Shown here: one piece after another, positions 1-8,863 of the stretch | Layout of the letters: each line of letters starts with the position of its first letter | Position numbering within the stretch: position 1 is the first letter of the stretch | Assembly (NCBI GenBank): GCA_018380885.1 | Contig: JAGZSY010000003.1 | Coordinates: 62,001-126,000, forward strand | Reading direction: 5' to 3' | Source: Enterocloster asparagiformis | GTDB lineage: Bacteria; Bacillota; Clostridia; Lachnospirales; Lachnospiraceae | Length of the DNA: 64,000 nt | Translations under genes and position numbers: made by a program | The notes under the pieces: generated by a model | The model's input: the letters and a program-made list of their open reading frames with translations, nothing else | The model's database searches: none | Told to the model about the DNA's origin: nothing

Positions 1-412
1 GGGCAAAAAGGGACAGATCGTCAAGGTAAACGACGGCTACGCCCGCAATTTTATTCTGCCCAAAAAGCTGGGTGTGGAAGCCACATCTAAGAATTTAAAT
101 GATCTGAAGCTGCAGAAGGCCAACGACGCCAGGCTGGCTGCGGAGCAGCTGGCGGCCGCTCAGGAATTGGCCAAGAAGGTGGAGGCATCCCCCGTCACCG
201 TGTCCATCAAGGCCGGCGAGGGCGGGCGCACCTTCGGTTCCGTGTCCACCAAGGAGATCGGCAAGGCCGTGAACGATCAGCTGAAGCTGGATATCGACAA
301 GAAAAAGATGGTCCTGACCGATCCGATCAAGACCCTGGGAACCTTTGAGGTGCCGGTTAAGCTGCACAAGGATGTGACCGCCAAGCTGACCGTTAAGGTT
401 GTGGAGGCCTGA
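1..412 (+). CDS. rplI: 50S ribosomal protein bL9, 5'-truncated
   Basis: The window opens inside this gene; codons run in frame from base 2. The visible 136 residues begin with the bL9 signature [15 protein letters not shown], and bL9 is usually about 148 residues, so roughly a dozen N-terminal residues lie outside. The protein has an rRNA-binding N domain, a long linking helix (the Ala/Lys/Gln-rich stretch) and a C domain ending at the stop. It is a structural component of the large ribosomal subunit. It sits 20 bp upstream of dnaB, a pairing common in Firmicutes, and is probably cotranscribed with it. Confidence 0.96.
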   Translation, partial: GKKGQIVKVNDGYARNFILPKKLGVEATSKNLNDLKLQKANDARLAAEQLAAAQELAKKVEASPVTVSIKAGEGGRTFGSVSTKEIGKAVNDQLKLDIDKKKMVLTDPIKTLGTFEVPVKLHKDVTAKLTVKVVEA

Positions 413-432
413 CAGACAGGAGAGATGGAGAC

Positions 433-1791
433 ATGGATGAAACGCTGATGAAACGGGTGCTCCCGCACAGCATTGAGGCGGAGCAGTCGGTTATCGGCTC
501 CATGCTGATGGACCGGGAGGCAGTGATCGCCGCCTCGGAAATCATCGTGGGAAGTGATTTTTACCAGCACCAGTACGGCGTGATGTTCGACGCCATGGTG
601 GAGCTGTTCAATGAGGGAAAGCCGGTGGACCTGGTCACGCTCCAGGACCGCCTGAAGGAAAAGGACGTGCCTCCCGAGGTCAGCAGCCTGGACTTTGTCC
701 GGGACATTGTGACCATGGTGCCCACGTCCGCCAATGTCAGGTCCTATGCTCAGATTGTCCACGAGAAAGCGGTGCTCAGAAAGCTGATCCGCACCACGGA
801 GGAGATCGCCAACACCTGCTACGCGGGCAAGGAGGCGTTGGAGGACATTTTAGCTGACACGGAGAAGCAGATTTTCAACCTGCTGCAAAGCCGCAGCACC
901 CAGGATTTTGTGCCCATCAAGCAGGTGGCCATCAATGTGCTGGAGAAGATCGAGGAAGCGTACAAGACTCAGGGAACGGTCACCGGCGTGCCAACCGGTT
1001 TCATTGATCTGGACTACAAGCTGTCCGGTTTCCAGCCCTCGGATTTGGTACTGATCGCCGCCCGCCCGTCCATGGGTAAGACGGCCTTTGTTTTGAACGT
1101 GGTGGACCATGTGGCCGTGCGCAAGAAGCTGCCCTGCATGGTGTTCAGCCTGGAGATGTCCAAGGAGCAGCTGGTCAACCGTATGCTCTCCATGGAGTCC
1201 AACGTGGACGCGCAGAAGCTTCGAACCGGTTCCCTGACGGACTCGGACTGGGACGCCGTGGTGGAGGGCGTGGGAATTATCGGCAACGCCAAGCTGGTAA
1301 TCGACGACACGCCGGGTATTTCCATATCCGAGCTGCGCTCCAAGTGCAGGAAGATGAAGCTGGAACACGGCCTGAGCATTATCATCATCGACTACCTACA
1401 GCTGATGAGCGGCAGCGGCAAGGGCGGCAACGACAACCGTCAGCAGGAGATTTCCGAAATCTCCCGTTCTCTGAAAGCGCTGGCCCGTGAGATGCACGCC
1501 CCGGTGGTGGCGCTGTCCCAGCTGTCCCGCGCCTGCGAGACGCGGACGGATCACCGGCCCATGCTCTCCGACCTGCGTGAGTCCGGGGCCATCGAGCAGG
1601 ATGCCGACGTGGTAATGTTCCTTTACCGCGACGACTATTACAATAAAGACACAGAGCACCCCAATGAGGCGGAGGTTATCATCGCCAAACAGCGTAACGG
1701 CCCCATCGGCACAGTGACGCTGATCTGGAAGCCGGAGTACACGAAGTTTGTCAACGCTACCCGGCCCCAGGGAGAAGGGGCAGGAGAATAG
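433..1791 (+). CDS. dnaB: replicative DNA helicase DnaB
   Basis: Encodes 452 residues, normal for DnaB. The N-terminal primase-interaction domain (LPHSIEAEQSVIGSML, about residues 10-110) is followed by a linker and the RecA-like C domain with Walker A ARPSMGKT (Lys216), Walker B IIIIDYLQLM and the DLRESGAIEQDAD motif. It unwinds the replication fork as a hexamer in the cytoplasm. The start ATG follows an AGGAGAG ribosome-binding site. No intein or insertion is visible. The gene ends just before a strong hairpin terminator, so rplI-dnaB forms the end of a transcription unit. Confidence 0.97.
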   Translation: MDETLMKRVLPHSIEAEQSVIGSMLMDREAVIAASEIIVGSDFYQHQYGVMFDAMVELFNEGKPVDLVTLQDRLKEKDVPPEVSSLDFVRDIVTMVPTSANVRSYAQIVHEKAVLRKLIRTTEEIANTCYAGKEALEDILADTEKQIFNLLQSRSTQDFVPIKQVAINVLEKIEEAYKTQGTVTGVPTGFIDLDYKLSGFQPSDLVLIAARPSMGKTAFVLNVVDHVAVRKKLPCMVFSLEMSKEQLVNRMLSMESNVDAQKLRTGSLTDSDWDAVVEGVGIIGNAKLVIDDTPGISISELRSKCRKMKLEHGLSIIIIDYLQLMSGSGKGGNDNRQQEISEISRSLKALAREMHAPVVALSQLSRACETRTDHRPMLSDLRESGAIEQDADVVMFLYRDDYYNKDTEHPNEAEVIIAKQRNGPIGTVTLIWKPEYTKFVNATRPQGEGAGE

Positions 1792-1798
1792 AAGTGGG

Positions 1799-1850
1799 AA
1801 TATGCCGGACTTCTGAACGCAGCTTCAGAAACCTCCGGCATATTTTTTAT
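1799..1850 (+). terminator. rho-independent terminator after dnaB
   Basis: An 11-bp arm AATATGCCGGA (1799-1809) pairs with TCCGGCATATT (1834-1844). A second inner arm TTCTGAA/TTCAGAA lies inside, and a T-rich run follows at 1843-1848. Confidence 0.85.
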
Positions 1851-2032
1851 GGAGCGCAGGGAGCCGTGGGCCAGCCTGCGGGCGATTGTGAACAGGATCG
1901 AAGGCGGGAGGGGACAAGGCAAAAAAATGATAAAATAGATATTCAGCATAAAAAAGATTAGGCATAATATCCATTCTCAACGCATACATTAGTAGTAAGG
2001 CAGGAGCTGCCTGTTAAGATGTGAAGGAGAGA

Positions 2033-2713
2033 ATGGCTATGGATGAAGTACATTATCTGATATCGGATGCGTCCAAAAAGGTTGATGTGGAGGCCCATGT
2101 ATTAAGGTACTGGGAAGACGAACTGGAACTTGATATTCCACGGAACGAGATGGGACATCGGTATTACACGGACTTACATATCCGTCTGTTTAAACAGGTG
2201 AAAAATCTGAAAGAAAAAGGGTATCAGCTGAAGGCGATCAAGCACGCTCTGAATCAGGTTCTGAAAAAGGACGGTAAAGAGGCTGAGCTGACCGACGAGA
2301 TTCTGGAACGGGATATGAACGCGGCGCTTCTGGAGTTTAAGGAAGATACGGCGGAGGGCGGGACAAGCCTGGCTCAGGTGAAAAGTGCGGCGGCCATGCC
2401 CGTGCTTTCCAACGAGGAAAAAATGGAACAGTTCCAGCAGATTATGAATCTGATTATCGGACGAGCCCTGGAAGTGAACAACGAGAAGCTGAGTCAGGAT
2501 GTGAGCTATCTGGTAAATGAGAAGCTGAGAGGGGAAATGGAATACCTGCTCAGAGTCTCGGACGAGAAGGACGAGGAGCGGTTCCGCCAGCTGGATGAGA
2601 CGATCCGCGCTTACCAGAAGGACGGAAGGGAAGAAGCCGCAGCCGCAAAGGTGCCGTTTTTTAAGAGGAAACGGTTTGGCAGAAACGGGAAGAAGCTGAA
2701 GGGGGAGAGATAG
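2033..2713 (+). CDS. MerR-like DNA-binding regulator
   Basis: About 226 residues. The N-terminal winged helix (residues 3-75) reads YLISDASKKVDVEAHVLRYW, then GHRYYTDLHIRLF, the MerR/SoxR recognition-helix and wing pattern. The rest is charged and predicted helical (about 130-200, probable coiled coil for dimerisation), ending in a very basic tail. No Cys metal or redox cluster is present, so this is not a classical metal sensor. Start: an AAGGAG box at 2024-2029 serves ATG 2033 or, with better spacing, ATG 2039; GTG 2021 overlaps the box itself. It stands alone between terminators; its target is unknown. Confidence 0.8.
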   Translation: MAMDEVHYLISDASKKVDVEAHVLRYWEDELELDIPRNEMGHRYYTDLHIRLFKQVKNLKEKGYQLKAIKHALNQVLKKDGKEAELTDEILERDMNAALLEFKEDTAEGGTSLAQVKSAAAMPVLSNEEKMEQFQQIMNLIIGRALEVNNEKLSQDVSYLVNEKLRGEMEYLLRVSDEKDEERFRQLDETIRAYQKDGREEAAAAKVPFFKRKRFGRNGKKLKGER

Positions 2714-2932
2714 AAACGCTGCGCGCCGGAACAGGGCGCAGCGAAACGGGCAGGCGGGATTGCTTAGCAGAGCGCAGGCGCCAACGCCCGGAAAGCACAA
2801 AATCGCGGGCGCCGGCCCGGCCGGCCGGGAAGCCGCGAGGGATTTTGCATTTTCCGGACGCATGCGCCTGTGGTCTGCAATGTAAGGCCCCGCCTGCCCG
2901 TTTCCCTGTGCTCCGCCCCCGCGTTTTAAGAA
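2714..2932. repeat. 219-bp imperfect palindrome filling the gap after the MerR gene
   Basis: The whole gap folds back on itself about a centre near 2823. Perfect or near-perfect arm blocks are 2743-2758 with 2889-2904 (16 of 16 bases) and 2775-2804 with 2841-2870 (about 22 of 30). The interval 2759-2774 against 2871-2888 also matches in part, and the outer ends match weakly. The apex is the GC-rich self-complementary CCGGCCGGCCGG. There is no supported coding region. A transcript through it would form one hairpin about 100 bp long. It may be a decayed palindromic mobile element or a structured RNA; I cannot tell which. Confidence 0.75.
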
Positions 2933-2942
2933 ATAAGAAGAA

Positions 2943-2981
2943 AAAAAGCTGTGAACCCGGAGAGGGGCACAGCTTTTTTGA
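2943..2981 (+). terminator. terminator after the MerR gene and palindrome
   Basis: AAAAAGCTGTG (2943-2953) pairs with CACAGCTTTTTT (2968-2979) around a 14-nt loop. The A-run and T-run flank the stem, so it could work in both directions. Confidence 0.85.
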
Positions 2982-3098
2982 TGTGCGCCTGCAAAGGTTC
3001 TTAAGAAAGTTTTTATCGCTATTCCATGGGAAATATGTTAGAATAAGAATGATTTAGCGCGAAAAATACGACTGATACAGAAGGGTACATAAGAAACT

Positions 3099-4715
3099 AT
3101 GAATCAAGGACATATGAAATATACGGTTCTGGCGGCGGTTTGCGCGGGGGCCTTGTGGCTGGGAGGATGTAAGGCGGCTCCCGCCGGCTCGGGTCAGGCG
3201 GAGGCCACGCCCAGCCAGGCGCGGGTGATCCAGGTGGTCCCGGAGACCATCGCGCCCCTGGGATTAAACGGCCAGGTGCTGCCCAATCTGACGGATGTGG
3301 ATCTGGGAGATGCGGAACCGATTCCCGATTATCTGCGCATCGGGGTGCGCCACGCCATCGTGGCAAAGCTGCAGGCGCGCTTGATGGAACTGGGCTTCAT
3401 GGACAACGATGAGCCGACGGATTATTACGGCGAGATGACCATGCAGGCGGTGAAACATTTCCAGAGGCAGAATGAACTGGCCCAGGATGGAATTGTGGGC
3501 AACAGCACCTGGGACGCGATTATGTCCCCGGACGCAAAATATTACGCGGTGTCCAAGGGAACCCAGGGCGACGATATTCAGAGAATCCAGCAGCGTCTGT
3601 ACGAGCTGGGATATCTGGCGACTGCGGATTTGGTGACCGGGAATTTCGGCGATTCCACAGAGGCCGCGGTTTTAAAGCTCCAGGAGGTGAACGGACTGGG
3701 GCAGGACGGCAAGGTGGGCCAGAAAACCATCAATTTGCTCTACAGCGATGAGATTAAACCCAACTTCCTGTCCTACGGGGAGAAGAGCGATGTGGTGCTG
3801 GCCTGCCAGAAGCGCCTGAAGGAGCTGGGCTACCTGACCACGGAGCCGGACGGCACTTACGGCGAGGATACGGCCATTGCCATCAAACAGTTCCAGGCCA
3901 GAAACGACCAGGTTGTGGACGGATATTTAGGACCGTCCACCAGAATGGCGTTAAACAGCTCCGAAGCGCGGGCCAACGGACTGATGCTGGGCGAGCGCGG
4001 TGACGCGGTTAAGCGCATGCAGCAGCTGCTGAGCAAGCACGGATACCTGTATTCCGGCAATGTAACCGGCTATTACGGCGAGGCAACCGAAACGGCTGTA
4101 AAGAATTTCCAGTCCCGCAACGGACTGTCTGTGGACGGACTGGTGGGCGTGCAGACCCTGGCAAAGCTGTCCGGCGACAATGTGAGACGGCCTGCGGCCG
4201 GGACCGGCAACGCCGGCGCGAATACCGGCGGGCACACCGGCGGAAATACCGGTGGGAATACGGGCGGAAGCACCGGAGGCAACACCGGCGGAAATACCGG
4301 AGGCAATACGGGCGGCGGAACCTATACGCCTCCGTCAGGCGGCGCACCGGCCAGCGGAGGCGCGGCATCCCTGATTTCCGTGGCCAGCTCCAAGCTGGGC
4401 AGCCCCTATGTGTGGGGCGCCAAGGGACCCAATTCCTTTGACTGCTCCGGATTTGTGTACTGGTGCTTAAACCAGGTGGGCGTCAACCAGAGCTATATGA
4501 CCTCCTCCGGTTGGAGAAACGCAGGACGATATACAAAGATTACCAATTTCAACGACATCCAGGCCGGCGATATCGTGGTCGTGAACGGCCATGTGGGAAT
4601 CGCGGCCGGCGGCGGCACTGTGATCGACGCATCCTCCAGTAACGGACGCGTTGTACACAGAGGCTTGACCCAGTGGTGGGCCAACAACTTTATCTGCGCC
4701 TGGAGAATTTTCTAA
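3099..4715 (+). CDS. lipoprotein peptidoglycan hydrolase, four PG-binding repeats plus NlpC/P60
   Basis: 538 residues. A lipoprotein signal ends in LWLGGC (Cys24), then four PG_binding_1 repeats (about residues 80-130, 155-210, 230-285 and 300-350; each has a GYLG/VG..T..AL pattern), a low-complexity linker of repeated NTGG/STGG/HTGG units (about 368-405), and a C-terminal NlpC/P60 peptidase with Cys449 in FDCSGF and His498 in GHVGIA. The family cleaves gamma-D-Glu-diaminopimelate bonds of stem peptides outside the membrane. Start: ATG 3099 is kept; in-frame ATG 3114 has an AAGGA box but only 3 bp spacing. The next genes are a two-component system, suggesting cell-wall stress control. Catalytic residues look intact. 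Confidence 0.9.
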   Translation: MNQGHMKYTVLAAVCAGALWLGGCKAAPAGSGQAEATPSQARVIQVVPETIAPLGLNGQVLPNLTDVDLGDAEPIPDYLRIGVRHAIVAKLQARLMELGFMDNDEPTDYYGEMTMQAVKHFQRQNELAQDGIVGNSTWDAIMSPDAKYYAVSKGTQGDDIQRIQQRLYELGYLATADLVTGNFGDSTEAAVLKLQEVNGLGQDGKVGQKTINLLYSDEIKPNFLSYGEKSDVVLACQKRLKELGYLTTEPDGTYGEDTAIAIKQFQARNDQVVDGYLGPSTRMALNSSEARANGLMLGERGDAVKRMQQLLSKHGYLYSGNVTGYYGEATETAVKNFQSRNGLSVDGLVGVQTLAKLSGDNVRRPAAGTGNAGANTGGHTGGNTGGNTGGSTGGNTGGNTGGNTGGGTYTPPSGGAPASGGAASLISVASSKLGSPYVWGAKGPNSFDCSGFVYWCLNQVGVNQSYMTSSGWRNAGRYTKITNFNDIQAGDIVVVNGHVGIAAGGGTVIDASSSNGRVVHRGLTQWWANNFICAWRIF

Positions 4716-4773
4716 ACATAACAGTGTGTCATGGGCGGCGCGCGCAGCGTTCGACGGAAGAGGAGGGGTAGCT

Positions 4774-5469
4774 ATGCAGACGATATTGGTGTGTGATGAT
4801 GATAAGCAGATTGTGGAAGCCATTGACATTTATCTGACCGGCGAGGGCTTTGAGGTGATCAAGGCCTACGACGGGTATGAGGTGCTGGAATATCTGGAGA
4901 GCCACGACGCGGACCTTCTGATTATCGACGTGATGATGCCGGGCCTGGACGGAATCCGCACCACGCTCAAGGTGCGGGAGAACAGCAGCATCCCGATCAT
5001 CATTCTCTCGGCAAAATCCGAGGATACGGACAAGATTCTGGGGCTGAACATCGGCGCGGACGACTATATTACCAAGCCGTTCAACCCCCTGGAGCTAGTG
5101 GCGCGGGTCAAGTCCCAGCTGCGCCGTTACACCCAGCTGGGGAATTTAAACCAGCAGCCAGACGGCCAGATTTACAAGTGCGGCGGTTTACAGATCAACG
5201 ACGACAACAAGGAAGTGGCGGTGGACGGAGAGACCATCAAGCTGACGCCCATTGAGTACAATATTCTGCTTCTGCTGGTGAAAAACGCTGGCAAGGTGTT
5301 CTCCATCGACGAAATCTATGAGCAGATTTGGAACGAGGAAGCCATCGGCGCGGACAACACGGTGGCGGTGCACATCCGCCATATCCGCGAGAAAATTGAG
5401 ATCAATCCCAGGGAGCCCAAGTACTTGAAGGTAGTCTGGGGCGTTGGCTACAAGATTGAGAAGCAGTAG
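4774..5469 (+). CDS. OmpR/PhoB-family response regulator (VanR-like)
   Basis: 231 residues. The receiver domain (1-118) has the acidic pocket VCDDD, the phosphorylatable Asp52 in IIDVMMPG, and Lys101 in YITKPF. The winged-helix DNA-binding domain (about 135-229) includes LTPIEYNILLLL and VWGVGYKIE. ATG 4774 was chosen because an excellent AGGAGGGG box lies at 4761-4768; upstream in-frame codons have no family similarity. Only 7 bp separate its stop from the histidine kinase. It probably activates transcription in response to an envelope signal; its regulon is not visible here, though the NlpC/P60 gene upstream is a natural candidate. Confidence 0.94.
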   Translation: MQTILVCDDDKQIVEAIDIYLTGEGFEVIKAYDGYEVLEYLESHDADLLIIDVMMPGLDGIRTTLKVRENSSIPIIILSAKSEDTDKILGLNIGADDYITKPFNPLELVARVKSQLRRYTQLGNLNQQPDGQIYKCGGLQINDDNKEVAVDGETIKLTPIEYNILLLLVKNAGKVFSIDEIYEQIWNEEAIGADNTVAVHIRHIREKIEINPREPKYLKVVWGVGYKIEKQ

Positions 5470-5476
5470 GTGGCCT

Positions 5477-7909
5477 ATGGCGGAAGAACGGAATCGCTAC
5501 CAGCGAAAAAAGATAATTTTAACCGTGCTGCACATACTGTTTCTGGTGGTTACGGCAGCCGGAATCAGCGCCATGTACCTCAACTCGGACTATGGCAAGG
5601 GGATCAGCTGGGTCTACGATGAGGTGTATGAGGACTCCCCGCAGTTTGCCACCCGGCTGGAACAGGACATTGAGAAGATATTCACCTATGTGGGCTACCG
5701 GGATGTGTTTGAGACCAATGGGAAGCTGGACATGGAGCGGACCATTGTGGGCATCAGCGACGGACCGGGGCTCAGCGAGGAGCTGACCCTGGACCAGCTG
5801 GTTCGCTACGCCAAGACCAGGGGATATTACCTGGATGAGAATTTCACGGTTCAGGGCGTGCCCACCTCCATGGACGATGACGACGACGATGAGATCACGG
5901 TGGACTGGCAGACCTACAACCCCACTTTCCTGGACCATGAGCTGGAGGAAAACCGGATGACCCGGGAGGACCTGGCGCTGGACGTGCTGGACCATCTGGG
6001 CGATTATTACTCAATTTATTACAATTATATTGAGAACAAGACGAATATGCATTTCCGCATCGCCTACCACAGCGACGACGGGAAAGACCAGATCTACACC
6101 AACGCGCCGGATATGTCGGTGGAGGAAATGAAGGCTTCCGGCCGTTACCTCTACATCCCCGGGAATACCATCCGCATGGAGAGCAATCTGACGGATGTGC
6201 CCGTGAACGTGGCGCCTTATCTGGAGATGTGGAATCCCTTTGGCAACAACAAATACTATTTAATCGTGTCCGTGGACACCTCCTACCCCAACAACGACAC
6301 CTACGCCAGACAGGCGGCGCAGTACAACAGCGCCAGGGATAACTTTATCGTGGGCATGGCCGGCGTGGTGGTGGGTATGGTGGGCTGCCTGGCCACGATC
6401 CTGCTGCTCATGATGATGTCCGGACACACCTACGCCGGCAGCCAGAATATCCGCCTGTATCCCTCGGACGAGACGTTCACGGAGGTGGGGCTGGTCTTGT
6501 GGGTAATATGCGTGTTCGCCTGCCTGTATCTGGGCAAGATTGTGGGCAACCGACTGATCAGCCTGTTTTTTAAGCAGGACCAGTGGAACTATTGGATCAA
6601 GCTGATGAAGATCCTGGTGATCTACGCGGGCAGTATGATCTGTTTCTTCGGGATGATCCGGCGGTATAAGGCCAGGACCCTGTGGAGCAACAGCCTGATA
6701 AAGAGCGTGATCGATCACACCCAGGATTACAGGCGCCGGGCGGCCTTTGCCTTTGGGCTGGGAACCGGTTTCGCAGCAGTGCTGTTTATGAACTGCGCGT
6801 TGATCTGGAGCATGGTCACCATGTTTATAATCGATGAAAAGTCCTTTAAGCAGAAGATTGTATTCTGTACAATTATCCTGTTTTTCACCCTCTTCAATCT
6901 GGTGATTTTCCATCAGCTGTTCTCAAAGGCGATACAGATGGACCTGCTGGACGGCGCGATCCGCAGCATTTCCCAGGGAAATACCAGCCTGCAGATGGAC
7001 CTGGAGCGGCTCAACGGCAAAGAACGGGTTATGGGCGAGCACATCAACAACATCAGCATCGGCCTGGATGCTGCCCTGCAGGAGAAGGTGAAGAGCGAGC
7101 GGCTGAAGGCCGACCTGATTACCAACGTATCCCACGATATCAAGACGCCGCTGACTTCCATTATCAACTATGTGGACCTGCTCAAGCGCGAGCATATTCA
7201 GGATCCCAAGATACAGGGGTATCTGGAAGTGCTGGAACAGAAATCCCAGCGTCTGAAAACGCTGACCGAGGATTTGGTGGAGGCCTCCAAGGCCAGCTCC
7301 GGCAATCTAAAGCTGGAGATCGCGGACATTGATTTGGTGGAGCTGGTTCAGCAGACAGGCGGAGAGTTTGCGGAGAAGTTTGAGCGCCGCCACCTGGAGG
7401 TGGTGAGCCATCTGCCCAAGGAACCGATGCTGATCCGGGCGGACGGACGGCGTATGTGGAGAATATTGGAAAATCTTTACAACAATGCCTTCAAGTACGC
7501 CATGGAGCGCAGCAGGATTTATGTGGATGTGTTTCAGCAGGACGGAAGAGCGGTGTTTACCATCAAGAACGTTTCCGAGAGTCCCCTGAACATTTCGCCC
7601 GACGAGCTGACCGAGCGCTTTGTGCGCGGCGACGTGTCCAGAACAACGGAGGGGAGCGGCCTGGGGCTGTCCATCGCCAAGAGCCTGACCCAGCTTCAGG
7701 GCGGAGAGTTTGAGGTGGTGATCGACGGCGACCTGTTTAAGGCCGTGGTGTCCTTCCCGGTGAAATGGATCACCATTGACGAATGCATGGACAAGCTGGG
7801 GGAGCCCAAGCCGGAATTGGAGGAGGCCGGGGAGCCGGACAAAGCCGGAACGGCTGGGACGGCCGGCGCGATAGTGCCCAAATCAGGCTCTGATAACTGG
7901 ATACAGTAA
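5477..7909 (+). CDS. membrane sensor histidine kinase, six predicted TM segments
   Basis: 810 residues. TM1 (about 13-35) is followed by a roughly 250-residue extracytoplasmic region containing an acidic DDDDDDE run, then five more hydrophobic segments (about 290-314, 336-355, 378-395, 421-452 and 461-483). The HisKA domain has the phospho-acceptor His553 in VSHDIKTPLTS; the HATPase domain carries N box NLYNNAFKYA and G box GSGLGLSIAK. The tail is Ala/Gly/Pro-rich. The kinase core resembles VanS-type kinases, while the long multi-TM sensor is unusual. ATG 5477 follows TAGGTGG. It pairs with the adjacent response regulator and ends at a bidirectional terminator. Confidence 0.92.
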   Translation: MAEERNRYQRKKIILTVLHILFLVVTAAGISAMYLNSDYGKGISWVYDEVYEDSPQFATRLEQDIEKIFTYVGYRDVFETNGKLDMERTIVGISDGPGLSEELTLDQLVRYAKTRGYYLDENFTVQGVPTSMDDDDDDEITVDWQTYNPTFLDHELEENRMTREDLALDVLDHLGDYYSIYYNYIENKTNMHFRIAYHSDDGKDQIYTNAPDMSVEEMKASGRYLYIPGNTIRMESNLTDVPVNVAPYLEMWNPFGNNKYYLIVSVDTSYPNNDTYARQAAQYNSARDNFIVGMAGVVVGMVGCLATILLLMMMSGHTYAGSQNIRLYPSDETFTEVGLVLWVICVFACLYLGKIVGNRLISLFFKQDQWNYWIKLMKILVIYAGSMICFFGMIRRYKARTLWSNSLIKSVIDHTQDYRRRAAFAFGLGTGFAAVLFMNCALIWSMVTMFIIDEKSFKQKIVFCTIILFFTLFNLVIFHQLFSKAIQMDLLDGAIRSISQGNTSLQMDLERLNGKERVMGEHINNISIGLDAALQEKVKSERLKADLITNVSHDIKTPLTSIINYVDLLKREHIQDPKIQGYLEVLEQKSQRLKTLTEDLVEASKASSGNLKLEIADIDLVELVQQTGGEFAEKFERRHLEVVSHLPKEPMLIRADGRRMWRILENLYNNAFKYAMERSRIYVDVFQQDGRAVFTIKNVSESPLNISPDELTERFVRGDVSRTTEGSGLGLSIAKSLTQLQGGEFEVVIDGDLFKAVVSFPVKWITIDECMDKLGEPKPELEEAGEPDKAGTAGTAGAIVPKSGSDNWIQ

Positions 7910-7913
7910 ATTC

Positions 7914-7963
7914 AAAAAGGCCCCGCAGGCCGCTCCCAAGGGAACGGACCACGGGGCCTTTTT
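7914..7963. terminator. bidirectional terminator between kinase and phosphotransferase
   Basis: AAAAAGGCCCCG (7914-7925) pairs with CGGGGCCTTTTT (7952-7963). It lies between convergent genes and has A and T runs at both ends. Confidence 0.9.
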
Positions 7964-7974
7964 AATAACCGCTT

Positions 7975-8724
7975 TTACTGATAGGGGAATACGTTGAGCC
8001 ATTTCTCCAGAAGCTCTTTCTCCTCAGGACGCTTTTTCGCCAGCTGCGCGGCAGCGACGATGGGAAGCCAGCCCTGCACATAGCGCTTGTCGGTGTCTGT
8101 CTTGTCACAGAACATATCCATGTACATTTCGGCTTTCTTGGCATCTTTCAGACTCAGAAGGAGATAGGTTCTCGCCACGTCGGCGCTGGCATTACCCTGG
8201 GAGGCGTGTACCCAGTCAATGACATACATATCGCCGTCCGCATTCACAATGATGTTGGACGGGTCGAAGTCTCCATGGCACAGCTTGGTATGTTTGGGCA
8301 TGCCGTCCAGTCTGGTCAGCAGCTCGTAGCGCGTGTTGGCGTCCAGCTGCTCCTCTTCCTGGAGAGCACGGATGGTTTTCTCTTTCAATTTGTTTAACAG
8401 GGGGCAGGCTTTGCCGTGGATTTCAATCTGCAGATCAACCATCTGCTCCATGTACTCCTGTACTTTGTCAGGATTCTCATCCATCAGCTGCTGTAAGGTT
8501 TTGCCCTCGATAAATTCCTTGATAATGGACCATTTGCCGTCCACTACGGACACGCCCAGAATCTTCGGCACATGCAGGCCGGGCAGATCCTCGACACGGG
8601 CGGTGCACAGAGCTTCGTTCAGGACCTCAGCCTTGGGAAATCCTTCACAGAATTCCTTGATGGCAAGGTCGCCGTCGCGGTAAACACATTTCGTTTCGCT
8701 ACTGGAAATTAATTGTTTTGCCAT
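7975..8724 (-). CDS. APH-type phosphotransferase family protein
   Basis: 249 residues with a protein-kinase-like fold. The catalytic loop is HGDFDPSNII and the metal-binding Asp is in MYVIDW, both typical of the APH/choline-kinase superfamily. An N-lobe Lys (LAIKEF) and hinge KEFIEGKTL are present. The family phosphorylates hydroxyls of small molecules such as aminoglycosides, sugars or choline with ATP; nothing in the sequence fixes the substrate, and a housekeeping role is more likely than antibiotic resistance. The start ATG follows GGAAGGAG. Its neighbours are glycogen/alpha-glucan genes on the same strand, separated by 139 bp. Confidence 0.85.
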   Translation of the reverse strand: MAKQLISSSETKCVYRDGDLAIKEFCEGFPKAEVLNEALCTARVEDLPGLHVPKILGVSVVDGKWSIIKEFIEGKTLQQLMDENPDKVQEYMEQMVDLQIEIHGKACPLLNKLKEKTIRALQEEEQLDANTRYELLTRLDGMPKHTKLCHGDFDPSNIIVNADGDMYVIDWVHASQGNASADVARTYLLLSLKDAKKAEMYMDMFCDKTDTDKRYVQGWLPIVAAAQLAKKRPEEKELLEKWLNVFPYQ

Positions 8725-8863
8725 AACTTATACTCTCCTTCCAAACATTATAAACGGTAGTGCGACATATTGCGTATCGCATTGCCTTTATTCTACTACA
8801 TCCGGTTCAAAAAGTACATACCTTTTTTGATAAATTTTTAACATTCTTTTTGGGTTAATCCTG

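Noticed and set aside
2845..3057. Plus-strand 70-codon frame in the long palindrome
   Set aside because: No ribosome-binding site or domain, and its sequence is explained by the inverted repeat and terminator.
4200..4330. Repetitive GGNT/GGNACC-like DNA in the NlpC/P60 gene, possible CRISPR or minisatellite
   Set aside because: It is in-frame coding for a Thr/Asn/Gly linker, with no spacers or palindromic repeats; not CRISPR.
7975..8724. Aminoglycoside-resistance determinant
   Set aside because: It has the phosphotransferase fold only; no resistance-gene context, mobile element or specific APH subclass pattern seen.
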